Shown: positions 1 through 9,152 of the stretch, piece by piece
Layout: each line of letters starts with the position of its first letter
Position numbering within the stretch: position 1 is the stretch's first letter
Assembly (NCBI RefSeq): GCF_022899935.1
Contig: NZ_JALJCJ010000008.1
Location: 186,001-250,000, forward strand
Origin: Shinella curvata
Lineage (GTDB): Bacteria > Pseudomonadota > Alphaproteobacteria > Rhizobiales > Rhizobiaceae
Length of the DNA: 64,000 nucleotides
Direction: 5' to 3'
Program-made: the position numbers and the translations under genes
The notes under the pieces: generated by a model
What the model was told of the DNA's origin: nothing
The model's database searches: none
What the model saw: only the letters and a program-made list of their open reading frames with translations

Positions 1-914
<914 letters not shown>

Positions 915-946
915 GTTTCCATCTCCTTTCGATATCCGTGCCGGCG

Positions 947-1870
947 TTACCGCAGGAGGTCGAACATCAGCTTGAAGAAGCGGTCTGCGTCCACCTCATA
1001 GGCAATACGGGCATTGTCCGGCTCGCCGCGTTCCTTCCAGAAATCGGCAACGGTCGCACCGAACGTATAAGTACCGTTGAGATCGACGCCGATGTGGACG
1101 GGTCTGGTGCGCACGAGCGTCGGATCGATCACGAGCGCCAGGGCGAGCGGATCGTGCATGGCGCCGCCGACACCCATCGAGTTGCGATGCAGTTTCTCGT
1201 AGAAGCGCAGCCAATCCATCACCAGCTTGCCGAGCTGGGTGTCGATCCTGCCGAGTTCCTCATACTGATCGGCTTCGATCAGCACCTGCATGGTGACATC
1301 CAGGCCGACCATCGTAATCGGCACACCGCTGTCGAGTACGATCTTCAGCGATTCCGGATCGCAGAAAGCGTTAAATTCCGTCGGCGTGATGATCTCGCTC
1401 TTGCGATAAAACACGCCGCCCATCCAGATCAACTCCTTGATCTTGGACAGGACTTCGGGATGCTTCAACACGAGCAGGCCGATATTGGTGAGGGGACCGG
1501 TGGCGACGACGGTCATCGGCTCGGCCGCAGCGGCCAGTTTCTCAGCAAGGAAATCGACAGCATGCTGGGCGATCGGACCGCGTTTGGGCTCCGGCAGATA
1601 AGGCGAGCCGTCCATGCCGCTGGGACCATCGGCCGTGCCGAGCACCAGGGGACGGGCGAGCGGGCGTGCGCAACCGGCGGCAACCGGCACATCCGTGGCG
1701 CCGAGGAAATCGAGAACGCGGATCGCGTTCGCTGTGGTGCGTTCAAGCTCTGCATTGCCGCACGTCGTCGTGACGCCAAGAAGGTCGATCGCTGGCGAGC
1801 GGTGCGCCATGACAAGCGCAATGGCGTCGTCGTGACCGGGATCGCAGTCGTAGAGAATAGGGGTGGCCAT
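947..1870 (-). CDS. Nucleoside hydrolase (IunH/RihA family)
   Basis: Predicted cytosolic N-ribohydrolase that splits nucleosides into base and ribose. The 307-residue length is typical of the family. The N-terminal calcium/ribose motif DCDPGHDD is at residues 8-15 and the conserved MHDPLA histidine motif is near residue 237, so the catalytic set looks intact. It lies 12 bp downstream of a second, more divergent nucleoside hydrolase and belongs to the minus-strand operon headed by a BMP binding protein. Nucleosides brought in by that transporter would be its substrate. Purine versus pyrimidine preference cannot be read from the sequence. Confidence 0.92.
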   Translation of the reverse strand: MATPILYDCDPGHDDAIALVMAHRSPAIDLLGVTTTCGNAELERTTANAIRVLDFLGATDVPVAAGCARPLARPLVLGTADGPSGMDGSPYLPEPKRGPIAQHAVDFLAEKLAAAAEPMTVVATGPLTNIGLLVLKHPEVLSKIKELIWMGGVFYRKSEIITPTEFNAFCDPESLKIVLDSGVPITMVGLDVTMQVLIEADQYEELGRIDTQLGKLVMDWLRFYEKLHRNSMGVGGAMHDPLALALVIDPTLVRTRPVHIGVDLNGTYTFGATVADFWKERGEPDNARIAYEVDADRFFKLMFDLLR

Positions 1871-1882
1871 GGATGTGATCCT

Positions 1883-2902
1883 TCAGGCTGCAGGGCGCCC
1901 GTAGCGCGCCATTGTCGTCTTGAACATGTCGAGGAAGCGTCGGCCGTCGAGGTCGGTGCCGATCCGGGTGGTTTTCGGGCCGTCGCCGCCGGGGAGGATC
2001 TGGTGCCCGCGATAGGCAACAGTCTGGCCACGCGCGATGCCCTTTTCGATGACGACATCGGCAAACAGCTTATCGGTGGTGGTGACGAGATCCGGAGCGA
2101 TGGCGAGCGCCACCGTGATGACGTCGTCCATCGGGAAGCCGACAAGGCCGAAGAATTCGCGCCAGATATCGATATAAATCGGGAACACCTCGCGGATCAT
2201 GTCAACGACGGTATTGTCCTTCGTGACGGCGGCCATGTCGGCGAGATCGTCGCGGGTCAGCATGCTATCGGCGACGCGGTTGTCCTCGCAGATGTCGAGT
2301 GGCACGAGAATCTTCGGGCAGTCGGCATTGAGCACGATGCGGGCCGCTTCCGGGTCTGCCCAGATATTGTATTCCGACAGCGGCGTCATGTTGCCGGGCG
2401 TGGAGAAATTGCCGCCCAGAACCAGCATGTTTTTAAGCAGGGATGGCAGCGCCGGCTCCTGGAGAATCGCCATGGCGGCATTGGTCGTCGGACCTGTCGT
2501 AACAAGGGTCAGTTCGCCCGGATGCGCCTTGGCGGTCTCGATGATGAAGTCGACGGCGTGGCCCGGCGTGGCCGTACGCTTCTGCGTGGGGGCGGGCGGA
2601 TTGAACGTCTTGAGGCGATCGCCGAAACGTGCGGTCAGCCGCTTTTCGAAATGGACGGGAGCCTCCATGTCGGCCTTGGAATTGCCGACGATGGGACGCC
2701 ACGCACCGGCATGGACGGGGATGTCGTCACGACCTGCCAGCGAAAGCGTGTTGAGCACGACATTGGTGACCTGCGTGATCGGGCCGGCGGCACCGGTGAC
2801 TGTCGTTACCCCCTCCAGCTTGATATCGGGGTGGGCGGCGGCGAAGAGAACGGCGAGAATATCATCGCCAGCGGAATCGACGTCGAGGATGATGCGTTGC
2901 AT
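1883..2902 (-). CDS. Divergent nucleoside hydrolase-like protein
   Basis: A 339-residue member of the nucleoside hydrolase superfamily. The N-terminal metal motif reads DVDSAGDD (residues 7-14), so all four aspartates are kept, but the usual glycine position is alanine. The late motif that is normally MHDP reads MDDV, so the conserved histidine (general acid in characterised family members) is aspartate. The gene lies between the ABC permease gene and an orthodox hydrolase, 12 bp from the latter. It probably acts on a different N-riboside or has altered chemistry. Family membership is strong; function is inferred. Confidence 0.85.
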   Translation of the reverse strand: MQRIILDVDSAGDDILAVLFAAAHPDIKLEGVTTVTGAAGPITQVTNVVLNTLSLAGRDDIPVHAGAWRPIVGNSKADMEAPVHFEKRLTARFGDRLKTFNPPAPTQKRTATPGHAVDFIIETAKAHPGELTLVTTGPTTNAAMAILQEPALPSLLKNMLVLGGNFSTPGNMTPLSEYNIWADPEAARIVLNADCPKILVPLDICEDNRVADSMLTRDDLADMAAVTKDNTVVDMIREVFPIYIDIWREFFGLVGFPMDDVITVALAIAPDLVTTTDKLFADVVIEKGIARGQTVAYRGHQILPGGDGPKTTRIGTDLDGRRFLDMFKTTMARYGRPAA

Positions 2903-2927
2903 GACAAGCCTTCGATTGATGTAGAGA

Positions 2928-3923
2928 TCAGGAACGGTTGGAGGAGGTGTCCGGCGTTTCGGATTTCGCCGGATGGACGGAGAGCGCGCGCTGCATCGTC
3001 TCTATCGTTTCACGGATGAGTTTCGGCCGGGCCTTCCAGGACAGCGCAAACAAAGCCGTGAGAGCCACGGTATAAGGCACCGCCAGCACCAGATAGGACG
3101 GGAAGCCGAAGGTCTGCAGGCGCAGCGACAGCGCGTCGGCAAAGCCGAACAGCAGGCAGCCCGCCAGCACGCGCCAGGGATCGCCACCTGAGAAGATCAG
3201 GATCGCGACAGCCATGAAGCCGCGGCCGGAAGACATATTCTCGGTGAACATCGTGATGTAGCCGAGCGACATATGCGCGCCCGCAAGTCCGGCGAGCAGG
3301 CCGCACAGCAGGGCGGCGGTATAGCGGACCTTGGCGATCGAAATACCGAGCGCTTCAGCCGCCTCAGGCTTTTCGCCGACCACGCGGATATAAAGGCCGA
3401 GGCGCGTGCGCCCGTAGATGAGGATGAGCACCGGCACAGCGATGAAAGCCACGTAGATCAGCGGCGTATACCCGGAGATCAGCTGGGTATAGGGGCCGAG
3501 GATATCGCGTGCTCCCGGAATTTGCACCTTCGGCAGGCCGACGATGCCACGGCCGACGATCGAGCCGCGCGTGCCGAAGATCGCCTTCATCAGCGAGATG
3601 GTCATGCCGCCGGCGAGAATGTTGAGCGCCAGACCGACCACCACCTCATTGGCGCGGAAGCTGATGACCAGAACGGCGAAGACCAGAGCAAAGACGAGCG
3701 CCGCTGCCACGCCGATCACCATTCCGCCGAGCGAGGAACCGGTCCAGATCGAGCCGAGTACGGCAAAGAATGCCGCGATCAGCATCTGGCCTTCCAGCCC
3801 GATATTGAAGATGCCGGCCTTTGTGGTGAAGGAGCCACCGAGGGCCACGAGCAGGATGGGCGCCGTGGTACGTATCGTCGCGACAATCAGCGCGACGTTG
3901 AAAATGGTGCTTAGAACTTCCAT
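2928..3923 (-). CDS. Nucleoside-type ABC transporter permease (YufQ/NupQ-like)
   Basis: Inner-membrane permease of 331 residues with about eight to ten hydrophobic segments and the branched-chain-type permease signature FNIGLEGQ near residue 38. It overlaps the upstream permease gene by 13 bp, which points to translational coupling. With the second permease, the double-NBD ATPase and the BMP lipoprotein-like receptor it makes a complete importer of the PnrA/NupNOPQ class, known for nucleosides. The two nucleoside hydrolases downstream support nucleoside import here. The C-terminal tail after the last membrane segment is hydrophilic. Confidence 0.9.
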   Translation of the reverse strand: MEVLSTIFNVALIVATIRTTAPILLVALGGSFTTKAGIFNIGLEGQMLIAAFFAVLGSIWTGSSLGGMVIGVAAALVFALVFAVLVISFRANEVVVGLALNILAGGMTISLMKAIFGTRGSIVGRGIVGLPKVQIPGARDILGPYTQLISGYTPLIYVAFIAVPVLILIYGRTRLGLYIRVVGEKPEAAEALGISIAKVRYTAALLCGLLAGLAGAHMSLGYITMFTENMSSGRGFMAVAILIFSGGDPWRVLAGCLLFGFADALSLRLQTFGFPSYLVLAVPYTVALTALFALSWKARPKLIRETIETMQRALSVHPAKSETPDTSSNRS

Positions 3924-4966
3924 CGACGCTCTCCCGTGCGATCGCCGCGTCGGCGCATCATGAGGTCTGCAGAGACCGCAAGGATGATCAGGGCCTGGAT
4001 GACGGTGATGATCTCGCGTGAGGCCGTCGTATCGACTTCAAGCAGCAGGGATCCGGCTCTGAGTGCCCCGAAGAACAGCGCAGTGAAAATCGTGCCGATC
4101 GGTGATCCATTGGCGAGAAGGGCCGCAATCAGGCCGTCGAAGCCGAAACCCGGAGCAAAGCCTTCCATGAAGCGGTGATGCACGCCGAGCGTCTCGATGC
4201 CGCCGGCAAGGCCGCCGACCGCGCCGGAGGCGAGGAGGACGCTGAAGCCGACCTTGCGGACATTGATGCCGCCATATTCCGCGAACTTTGGCGCCGAACC
4301 AACCATCGTCGCTGCATAGCCGGCCGAAGCCCACCGGAAGAAGGCGGCGGTGGCGATCGCCAGGAACAGGCCGATCAGCAGACCGATGTTCAGGCGCGAG
4401 AAGCTGAAAAGCTCGGGTAGATAGGCGGTCGGAAGGATCGGCGGCGTTTCGGACCAGCCGCCCGGGCGCTTGAAGAGGAAGATCGTGAAGTAGGATGTCA
4501 GCAGAACGGCGATGTAGTTGGCAAGGATGGTCGAGACCACCTCGTTGGTGCCGTATCGAACGCGGAAATACGCCGGAATTGCAACCCAGGCAGCGCCCGC
4601 CAGAATAGCGCAGGCTACGGCGACAATGATATGCACGAACGGCGGCAGTGCAAAGGCGAAGCCGACCCACGCGGCCGCGAAGCCGCCCAGGAAGAGCTGA
4701 CCCTCGATGCCGACATTGAACATGCCGCCGCGCAGCCCGATACAAGCTGCGATGCCGCAGATCAGGATCGGCGTCGTCTGCAGCAAGGTTCCCGCAATCT
4801 TCTCGGCGTCGCCGAAGGCGCCTCGCATCAGCGTCATGAAGACCGCGATGGGGCTCTCGTCGATCATGAGAATGATCACGGCGCCCAGCGACAGCGCAAC
4901 AACGAAGGCAAGGGCCTGGCCCGCCAGAGTGCGGATAAGGCCATCAGGCAGCAGGGCCGTTTTCAT
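3911..4966 (-). CDS. Nucleoside-type ABC transporter permease (YufP/NupP-like)
   Basis: A 351-residue integral membrane protein with the paired signature FNVGIEGQ (about residues 82-89) and many hydrophobic segments. It is the first permease of the nucleoside importer. It overlaps the ATPase gene by 4 bp and the second permease gene by 13 bp, a tight operon arrangement. It is clearly related to the permease at 42392-43495 in the second nucleoside operon. The substrate class follows from the BMP receptor and the nucleoside hydrolases, not from the permease itself. Confidence 0.9.
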   Translation of the reverse strand: MKTALLPDGLIRTLAGQALAFVVALSLGAVIILMIDESPIAVFMTLMRGAFGDAEKIAGTLLQTTPILICGIAACIGLRGGMFNVGIEGQLFLGGFAAAWVGFAFALPPFVHIIVAVACAILAGAAWVAIPAYFRVRYGTNEVVSTILANYIAVLLTSYFTIFLFKRPGGWSETPPILPTAYLPELFSFSRLNIGLLIGLFLAIATAAFFRWASAGYAATMVGSAPKFAEYGGINVRKVGFSVLLASGAVGGLAGGIETLGVHHRFMEGFAPGFGFDGLIAALLANGSPIGTIFTALFFGALRAGSLLLEVDTTASREIITVIQALIILAVSADLMMRRRGDRTGERRWKF

Positions 4967-6492
4967 TCGTCTTCCTTCACGTCTGATGGATCCACGCCTG
5001 CCATCATCAGGCCGATGGCGTCTTCATCCATGGTATTACCGTCGACTACACCCATGATGCGCCCCTCGAACATAACGATGATGCGATCGGCGAGCGCCTT
5101 GAGTTCATCGAGCTGGGTCGAGATCAGCAAGATCGCGCGGCCTTCCGCACGCTGCCGCATGATTTCGTCATGGATGGCTTCCTGCGCGCCGATATCGACG
5201 CCACGGCTCGGCTGGTCGATCAGCAACATGTCGCCGCCCGCGGTGAATTCACGGGCCAGCACGACCTTTTGAATATTGCCCCCGGACAGGCTCCTCGCCA
5301 CATCCCTGGGGCCTCTGGCGCGAATATCGAAGCGTTTGATCAGAGCCCGCATCTCATCTTGAACGACCGTCCAGTTGATGATGCCATTTTTCGCGAAGGG
5401 GGCTTTTTTCTGCCGGCCCATCAGGATGTTCGTCGACAGCGCTGCATTGCGATCGACCCCGCGGGCGAGACGATCACCTGGCACATGCGCGAGTCCCAGA
5501 TCCCGGATTTCGGCGGGCGTGCACCCGACAAGCTCCTTGCCATGAAGTTTCGCGCTTCCATGGCTGGCCTCACGCAGGCCGGAAAGCACTTCCGCAAGCT
5601 CTGTCTGACCGTTGCCGGCAACACCGGCAATGCCGACGATTTCGCCTGCACGAACGGAAAAGGTGGCGGATTTCAACGCAGCCAGACGACGATCGTCGCG
5701 CGCCCAGAGATCCTCGATTTCCAGCACGGACTCGCCCTGCACGATGTGGCGCGGACGGCGATCGAAGCTGACATCGCGGCCGACCATCAGCCGCACGAGC
5801 TCACGCTTGGTGAGTTCCTGCTTGGGGCGGGTCGCAACCACGCGCCCGTCGCGCAGCACGGTGATTGTGTCAGAAACGGCCATGACCTCTTCGAGGTGGT
5901 GGGAAATGAAGATCACGGTCATGCCGTCGTCGACGAAGCTGCGCAGCGTCTGGAAAAGGTCCCGGCTTTCCTGCGGCGTCAGCACAGCCGTCGGTTCGTC
6001 GAGAATGATGGTGCGCGCGTTGCGGGCGAGAACCTTGAGAATTTCGATGCGCTGTTCGATCCCGACCGAGAGGCCGGCGACGCGCTCCTGTGCGTCGACT
6101 TTCAGGCCGAATTTCTGGGAGAGGGCGCGCGTTCGCTCGACCTGCGCGGCGCGGTCGATCAATCCTCTCCGGCGAATTTCCATGCCAAGAAAAATGTTGT
6201 CAGCGACGGTCAGTGACGGCACCAGCTTGAAATGTTGGTGCACCATGCCGAGGCCTTCGTTGATCGCAACAGCCGGGCTGTCGATGGCCATAGGCTTGCC
6301 GTTGACGGAAATCGTGCCCTCATCCGGCTGGAGCAGGCCGAACAGCACATTCATCAACGTTGTCTTGCCCGCGCCATTTTCGCCGATGATGGCGTGAATT
6401 TCGCCCTGCCGGACAGCAAGGTCGATGCCGGAATTGGCGGTAAAGGCGCCGAAGCGTTTGGTGATGCCTTTGAGTTCGACAGCAAAAGTCAT
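4963..6492 (-). CDS. Nucleoside ABC transporter ATPase with two nucleotide-binding domains (NupO-like)
   Basis: A 509-residue cytoplasmic ATPase made of two fused NBDs. The first has Walker A GENGAGKTT near residue 38 and Walker B IILDEPTAV. The second has a degenerate P-loop (GVAGNGQTE, near residue 290) and a good signature, LSGGNIQK. This asymmetry is normal for the RbsA/NupO/YufO group. Its stop overlaps the permease start by 4 bp. It sits between the BMP receptor and the permeases, the standard order of nucleoside importers. Confidence 0.92.
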   Translation of the reverse strand: MTFAVELKGITKRFGAFTANSGIDLAVRQGEIHAIIGENGAGKTTLMNVLFGLLQPDEGTISVNGKPMAIDSPAVAINEGLGMVHQHFKLVPSLTVADNIFLGMEIRRRGLIDRAAQVERTRALSQKFGLKVDAQERVAGLSVGIEQRIEILKVLARNARTIILDEPTAVLTPQESRDLFQTLRSFVDDGMTVIFISHHLEEVMAVSDTITVLRDGRVVATRPKQELTKRELVRLMVGRDVSFDRRPRHIVQGESVLEIEDLWARDDRRLAALKSATFSVRAGEIVGIAGVAGNGQTELAEVLSGLREASHGSAKLHGKELVGCTPAEIRDLGLAHVPGDRLARGVDRNAALSTNILMGRQKKAPFAKNGIINWTVVQDEMRALIKRFDIRARGPRDVARSLSGGNIQKVVLAREFTAGGDMLLIDQPSRGVDIGAQEAIHDEIMRQRAEGRAILLISTQLDELKALADRIIVMFEGRIMGVVDGNTMDEDAIGLMMAGVDPSDVKEDE

Positions 6493-6580
6493 GTTTCAAG
6501 CGATCATATCAAGAATGGCAGCCGGACATGCGTCGACCGGCGGCCTTTCCAATGGACAGAATAGGGCCAGGCTTCAAAAT

Positions 6581-6614
6581 GGCAGACGGGTGAGATTCAC
6601 CTCGCCCGTCTGCC
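6581..6614 (-). terminator. Stem-loop between BMP receptor and ATPase genes
   Basis: Arms 6581-6594 and 6601-6614 pair at 13 of 14 positions around a 6-nt loop. It lies just after the binding-protein stop codon inside the operon and has no long T-run, so it more likely stabilises the upstream mRNA or attenuates transcription than terminates fully. Confidence 0.55.
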
Positions 6615-6624
6615 GGCTCAAGCG

Positions 6625-7626
6625 TTATTTTGCCTTGGTGATCGCGATTTTACCGTCGACGACTTCCTTGCGGATTTCTTCGAGCTTGGCCGGAATTTCT
6701 GCCGGCAGCTTGGCGGCAACGTCTTCGCAGAGCTTGACCTCGACACCGCCCGAAGCGAGGTCGAACGTGCGCACGCCCGGTTTTACGGCCTTGCCCTCAA
6801 CCTCGTCCTTGATGATCGAGTAGACTGCGATATCGCCGCGCTTCAACATGCTGGCGAGAACGTTGCCCGGCGCGCTGGAGCACATGTCGACATCGACGCC
6901 AAGCGAGTATTTGTCGGCGGCGGCGCTGGCCTGCATCACGCCTTCACCGGTCGGGCCGGCGACATTGTAGACGATGTCGGTGCCCTGGCCGTAGAGCGCC
7001 ATGGCTAGTTCGCTGCCCTTTGCCGGGTCGTCGAAGGTGCCCGCAAAGACGGAATTCACCTTCACATCGGGAACCGCATATTTCGCGCCCTGTTCGTAGC
7101 CGCCAAGGAAGTTGCGGATGACGGGGATGTCACGACCGCCGACGAAGCCGATGGCCTTGCCGTCACCGATCTTATCGAATTCGGGGCCGAGATTTTCCAC
7201 CAGTGCGGCAAGAGCGCCGGCAATGAACGATCCCTGTTCTTCGGCAAAGCTGGCGTAGATGATCTTGTCGCTATCGAGGACGCCGTCGATGAAAACGAAG
7301 CGCTGGTTCGGATAGGCGGCGCTGACTTTCTGCAGCGCATCGACCAGTTCCCAGCCCATCACGAAGATGAGGTCATATTCGCCCGTCTTGGCGAGGTTGC
7401 TGAACTGCTCTTCATAGTCGAGCGCGCGGTTGCCGGTGTCGACGAGCTTCAGATCGATGCCGAAATCGGCCTTTGCCTTGTTCAAGCCTTCGACGATCGA
7501 TACGCCGAAGCCCTGGGCAAAGTAGCCGGAGATGGCGGCGACGTTGACCTTTTCGGCAGCGAAGGATGGCATTGCGGATGCAGCGAGCACAACGCCGGCT
7601 GCCAAAATCTGCGTGAAATTCTTCAT
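6625..7626 (-). CDS. BMP-family nucleoside-binding protein (PnrA-like), periplasmic
   Basis: First gene of the minus-strand nucleoside operon: 333 residues with a Sec signal peptide (about 1-23, hydrophobic core then an Ala-rich cleavage site before AEKVNV). The mature part follows the BMP/PnrA fold, with features such as a GWELVDALQKV stretch, FAEEQGSFIAG and GFVGGRDIP. PnrA-type receptors bind purine nucleosides and deliver them to NupOPQ-like channels, and the nucleoside hydrolases downstream fit. A second BMP protein at 39796-40791 is a diverged paralogue. The exact ligand is unknown. Confidence 0.9.
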   Translation of the reverse strand: MKNFTQILAAGVVLAASAMPSFAAEKVNVAAISGYFAQGFGVSIVEGLNKAKADFGIDLKLVDTGNRALDYEEQFSNLAKTGEYDLIFVMGWELVDALQKVSAAYPNQRFVFIDGVLDSDKIIYASFAEEQGSFIAGALAALVENLGPEFDKIGDGKAIGFVGGRDIPVIRNFLGGYEQGAKYAVPDVKVNSVFAGTFDDPAKGSELAMALYGQGTDIVYNVAGPTGEGVMQASAAADKYSLGVDVDMCSSAPGNVLASMLKRGDIAVYSIIKDEVEGKAVKPGVRTFDLASGGVEVKLCEDVAAKLPAEIPAKLEEIRKEVVDGKIAITKAK

Positions 7627-7706
7627 GACGGTTCAATCCCTCTGATGGTCAATAGGCGATTCCATCGCATCGGTCTTCGTTGCCGATTTCATTGATGGTC
7701 GTACAA

Positions 7707-7735
7707 AGATTGCGCATCCTATTTTTTCTTGTCAA
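7707..7735 (-). promoter_or_regulatory. Candidate sigma-70 promoter of nucleoside operon 1
   Basis: On the minus strand TTGACA (7735-7730) is followed after 17 nt by CAATCT (7712-7707), about 80 bp before the BMP start codon. The -35 is perfect and the -10 is weak, so this is a candidate only. The rest of the 7627-7899 gap holds the divergent promoter for the DUF1185 genes, where TTGACA at 7841-7846 is the best -35 candidate. Confidence 0.4.
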
Positions 7736-7899
7736 TGGTTTTTTGAATGGGGCGTCGGCCAAAAATTTGTGATGAGGTGATGAGTAATGCCCAATAACTC
7801 GCGGTTTTTCTCAAGGTTGCGCGATTTTGCCGGCATCGGCTTGACATTTCCCGGAACGGATAGAATTGTTTCCACTCTAACAAGTTTTGGGAGCATGAT

Positions 7900-8484
7900 A
7901 TGGCGGACGTGAAAGTACGCAAGATTGTCGTTTCGGTCGATGAGATTTTCCACGAAGGAGGCCCGGCGGCGACAGTTCCGCTCAAGCGGGCAGCCGTTCT
8001 CGCGGTCATCGAAAATCCTTTCGCCGGAGGCTATGTCGAGGAGATCGCGCCTTTCATGGATGCACTGCGTCCTCTCGGGCTTGATATGGCCAAGCGGCTC
8101 ATCGATGCGCTCGGCGGTGATCCGGGCGTGGTCGAGGGATATGGCAAGGGGGCGATCGTCGGTGCGGCGGGCGAACTCGAACACGCCGCGCTCTGGCACA
8201 ATCCCGGCGGCTATGCGATGCGCGAGCTGCTTGGGGACGCGAAGGCGATCGTGCCCTCCACGAAGAAAGTCGGCGGACTGGGAACGCACCTGGATATCCC
8301 GATCACGCATGTCAACGCATCCTACGTTCGCAGCCACTTCGATGCGATTGAGGTTGGTATCAACGACGCGCCGCGTGCCAATGAAATGGTGGTCGTTCTG
8401 GCCATGACGACTGGCCCGCGCATTCATGCGCGTGTGGGTGGCCTGAAAGCCAGCGACATCAAGGGGGAGGATGGCCTGCGATGA
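7900..8484 (+). CDS. DUF1185 / 'amino acid synthesis' family protein (first copy)
   Basis: A 194-residue protein of PF06684 (DUF1185). Crystal structures of this family show a variant of the chorismate mutase/YjgF fold, but no reaction has been firmly assigned. Conserved stretches include VIENPFAGGYVEE (about 37-49), the EHAALWHNPGG segment near 92 and VPSTKKVGG near 117. It overlaps its paralogue by 4 bp, so the two are co-translated and may form a hetero-oligomer. It is divergent from the nucleoside operon and next to the enamidase/amidase genes. Biochemical role unknown. Confidence 0.85.
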   Translation: MADVKVRKIVVSVDEIFHEGGPAATVPLKRAAVLAVIENPFAGGYVEEIAPFMDALRPLGLDMAKRLIDALGGDPGVVEGYGKGAIVGAAGELEHAALWHNPGGYAMRELLGDAKAIVPSTKKVGGLGTHLDIPITHVNASYVRSHFDAIEVGINDAPRANEMVVVLAMTTGPRIHARVGGLKASDIKGEDGLR

Positions 8485-9077
8485 GCGACATCGGGACCTC
8501 GGGTATTCGCCGCGTCGTGACCGTTGTGGAAGAAACCTTTTCGGAGGGCGGCAAGGTGTTGGAGAAGCCGACCCGCCGCGCCGCCTCCGTGGCCATTATC
8601 GAAAACCCGTTCTCTGGACGGTATGTCGAGGACCTTGCACCGCTCATGGCGATTGGCCGCGCGCTGGGGCGTATTCTGCCGGAGCGGGCGGTTGCCGCTC
8701 TCGGCGTAGCCTCCGAAAAGGTTGAAAGCTTTGGCAAGGCGGCGTTGGTCGGCGAGGATGGCGAGCTTGAGCACGCCGCCGCCCTGCTGCACCCGGAGCT
8801 TGGCGCGCCGTTTCGGGATGTGCTGGGCGGTGGAGCGGCCCTCATTCCGTCATCGAAGAAGCGCGGTGCGCCCGGCGCGCCCTTCGATATTCCGCTCGGT
8901 CACAAGGATGCGGCGCGGGTCAGAACCCATTTCGACGGCATGGAGGTGCGTGTTTCCGATGCACCGCGGGCAAACGAGATCGCCGTCGCGATTGCTGTCA
9001 CCGACTCCGGTCGCCCGCATCCGAGAGTGGGTGGCCTGACGGTGGACAAGGTTGTCGGCAGGGACGGCCTGGTCTGA
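8481..9077 (+). CDS. DUF1185 / 'amino acid synthesis' family protein (second copy)
   Basis: A 198-residue paralogue of the preceding gene with the same landmarks: AIIENPFSGRYVED (about 37-50), EHAAALLHPELG near 95 and IPSSKKRGAPG near 120. Its ATG overlaps the upstream stop as ATGA. Side-by-side DUF1185 pairs imply that the two chains work together. A strong bidirectional terminator follows at once. Family is certain; function is not known. Confidence 0.85.
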   Translation: MSDIGTSGIRRVVTVVEETFSEGGKVLEKPTRRAASVAIIENPFSGRYVEDLAPLMAIGRALGRILPERAVAALGVASEKVESFGKAALVGEDGELEHAAALLHPELGAPFRDVLGGGAALIPSSKKRGAPGAPFDIPLGHKDAARVRTHFDGMEVRVSDAPRANEIAVAIAVTDSGRPHPRVGGLTVDKVVGRDGLV

Positions 9078-9100
9078 TCGTTCTTTCCGCTCGGATGAAA

Positions 9101-9135
9101 CGAAGAAGGCCCGCCAAAAAGGCGGGCCTTCTTCG
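9101..9135. terminator. Bidirectional intrinsic terminator
   Basis: A perfect 15-bp inverted repeat (9101-9115 with 9121-9135) around an AAAAA loop. The arms begin and end in purine/pyrimidine runs (GAAGAAG...CTTCTTC), giving a U-rich tail in both directions. It separates the convergent DUF1185 genes (plus) and the enamidase gene (minus). Confidence 0.85.
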
Positions 9136-9152
9136 TCTGGGAGGTTTGAGGA

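Noticed and set aside
938-3019. Long open frame of 693 codons opposite the nucleoside hydrolases
   Set aside because: It is the antisense shadow of two real genes; GC-rich codon bias keeps the frame open, and its translation is rich in Arg, His and Asp with no recognisable fold.
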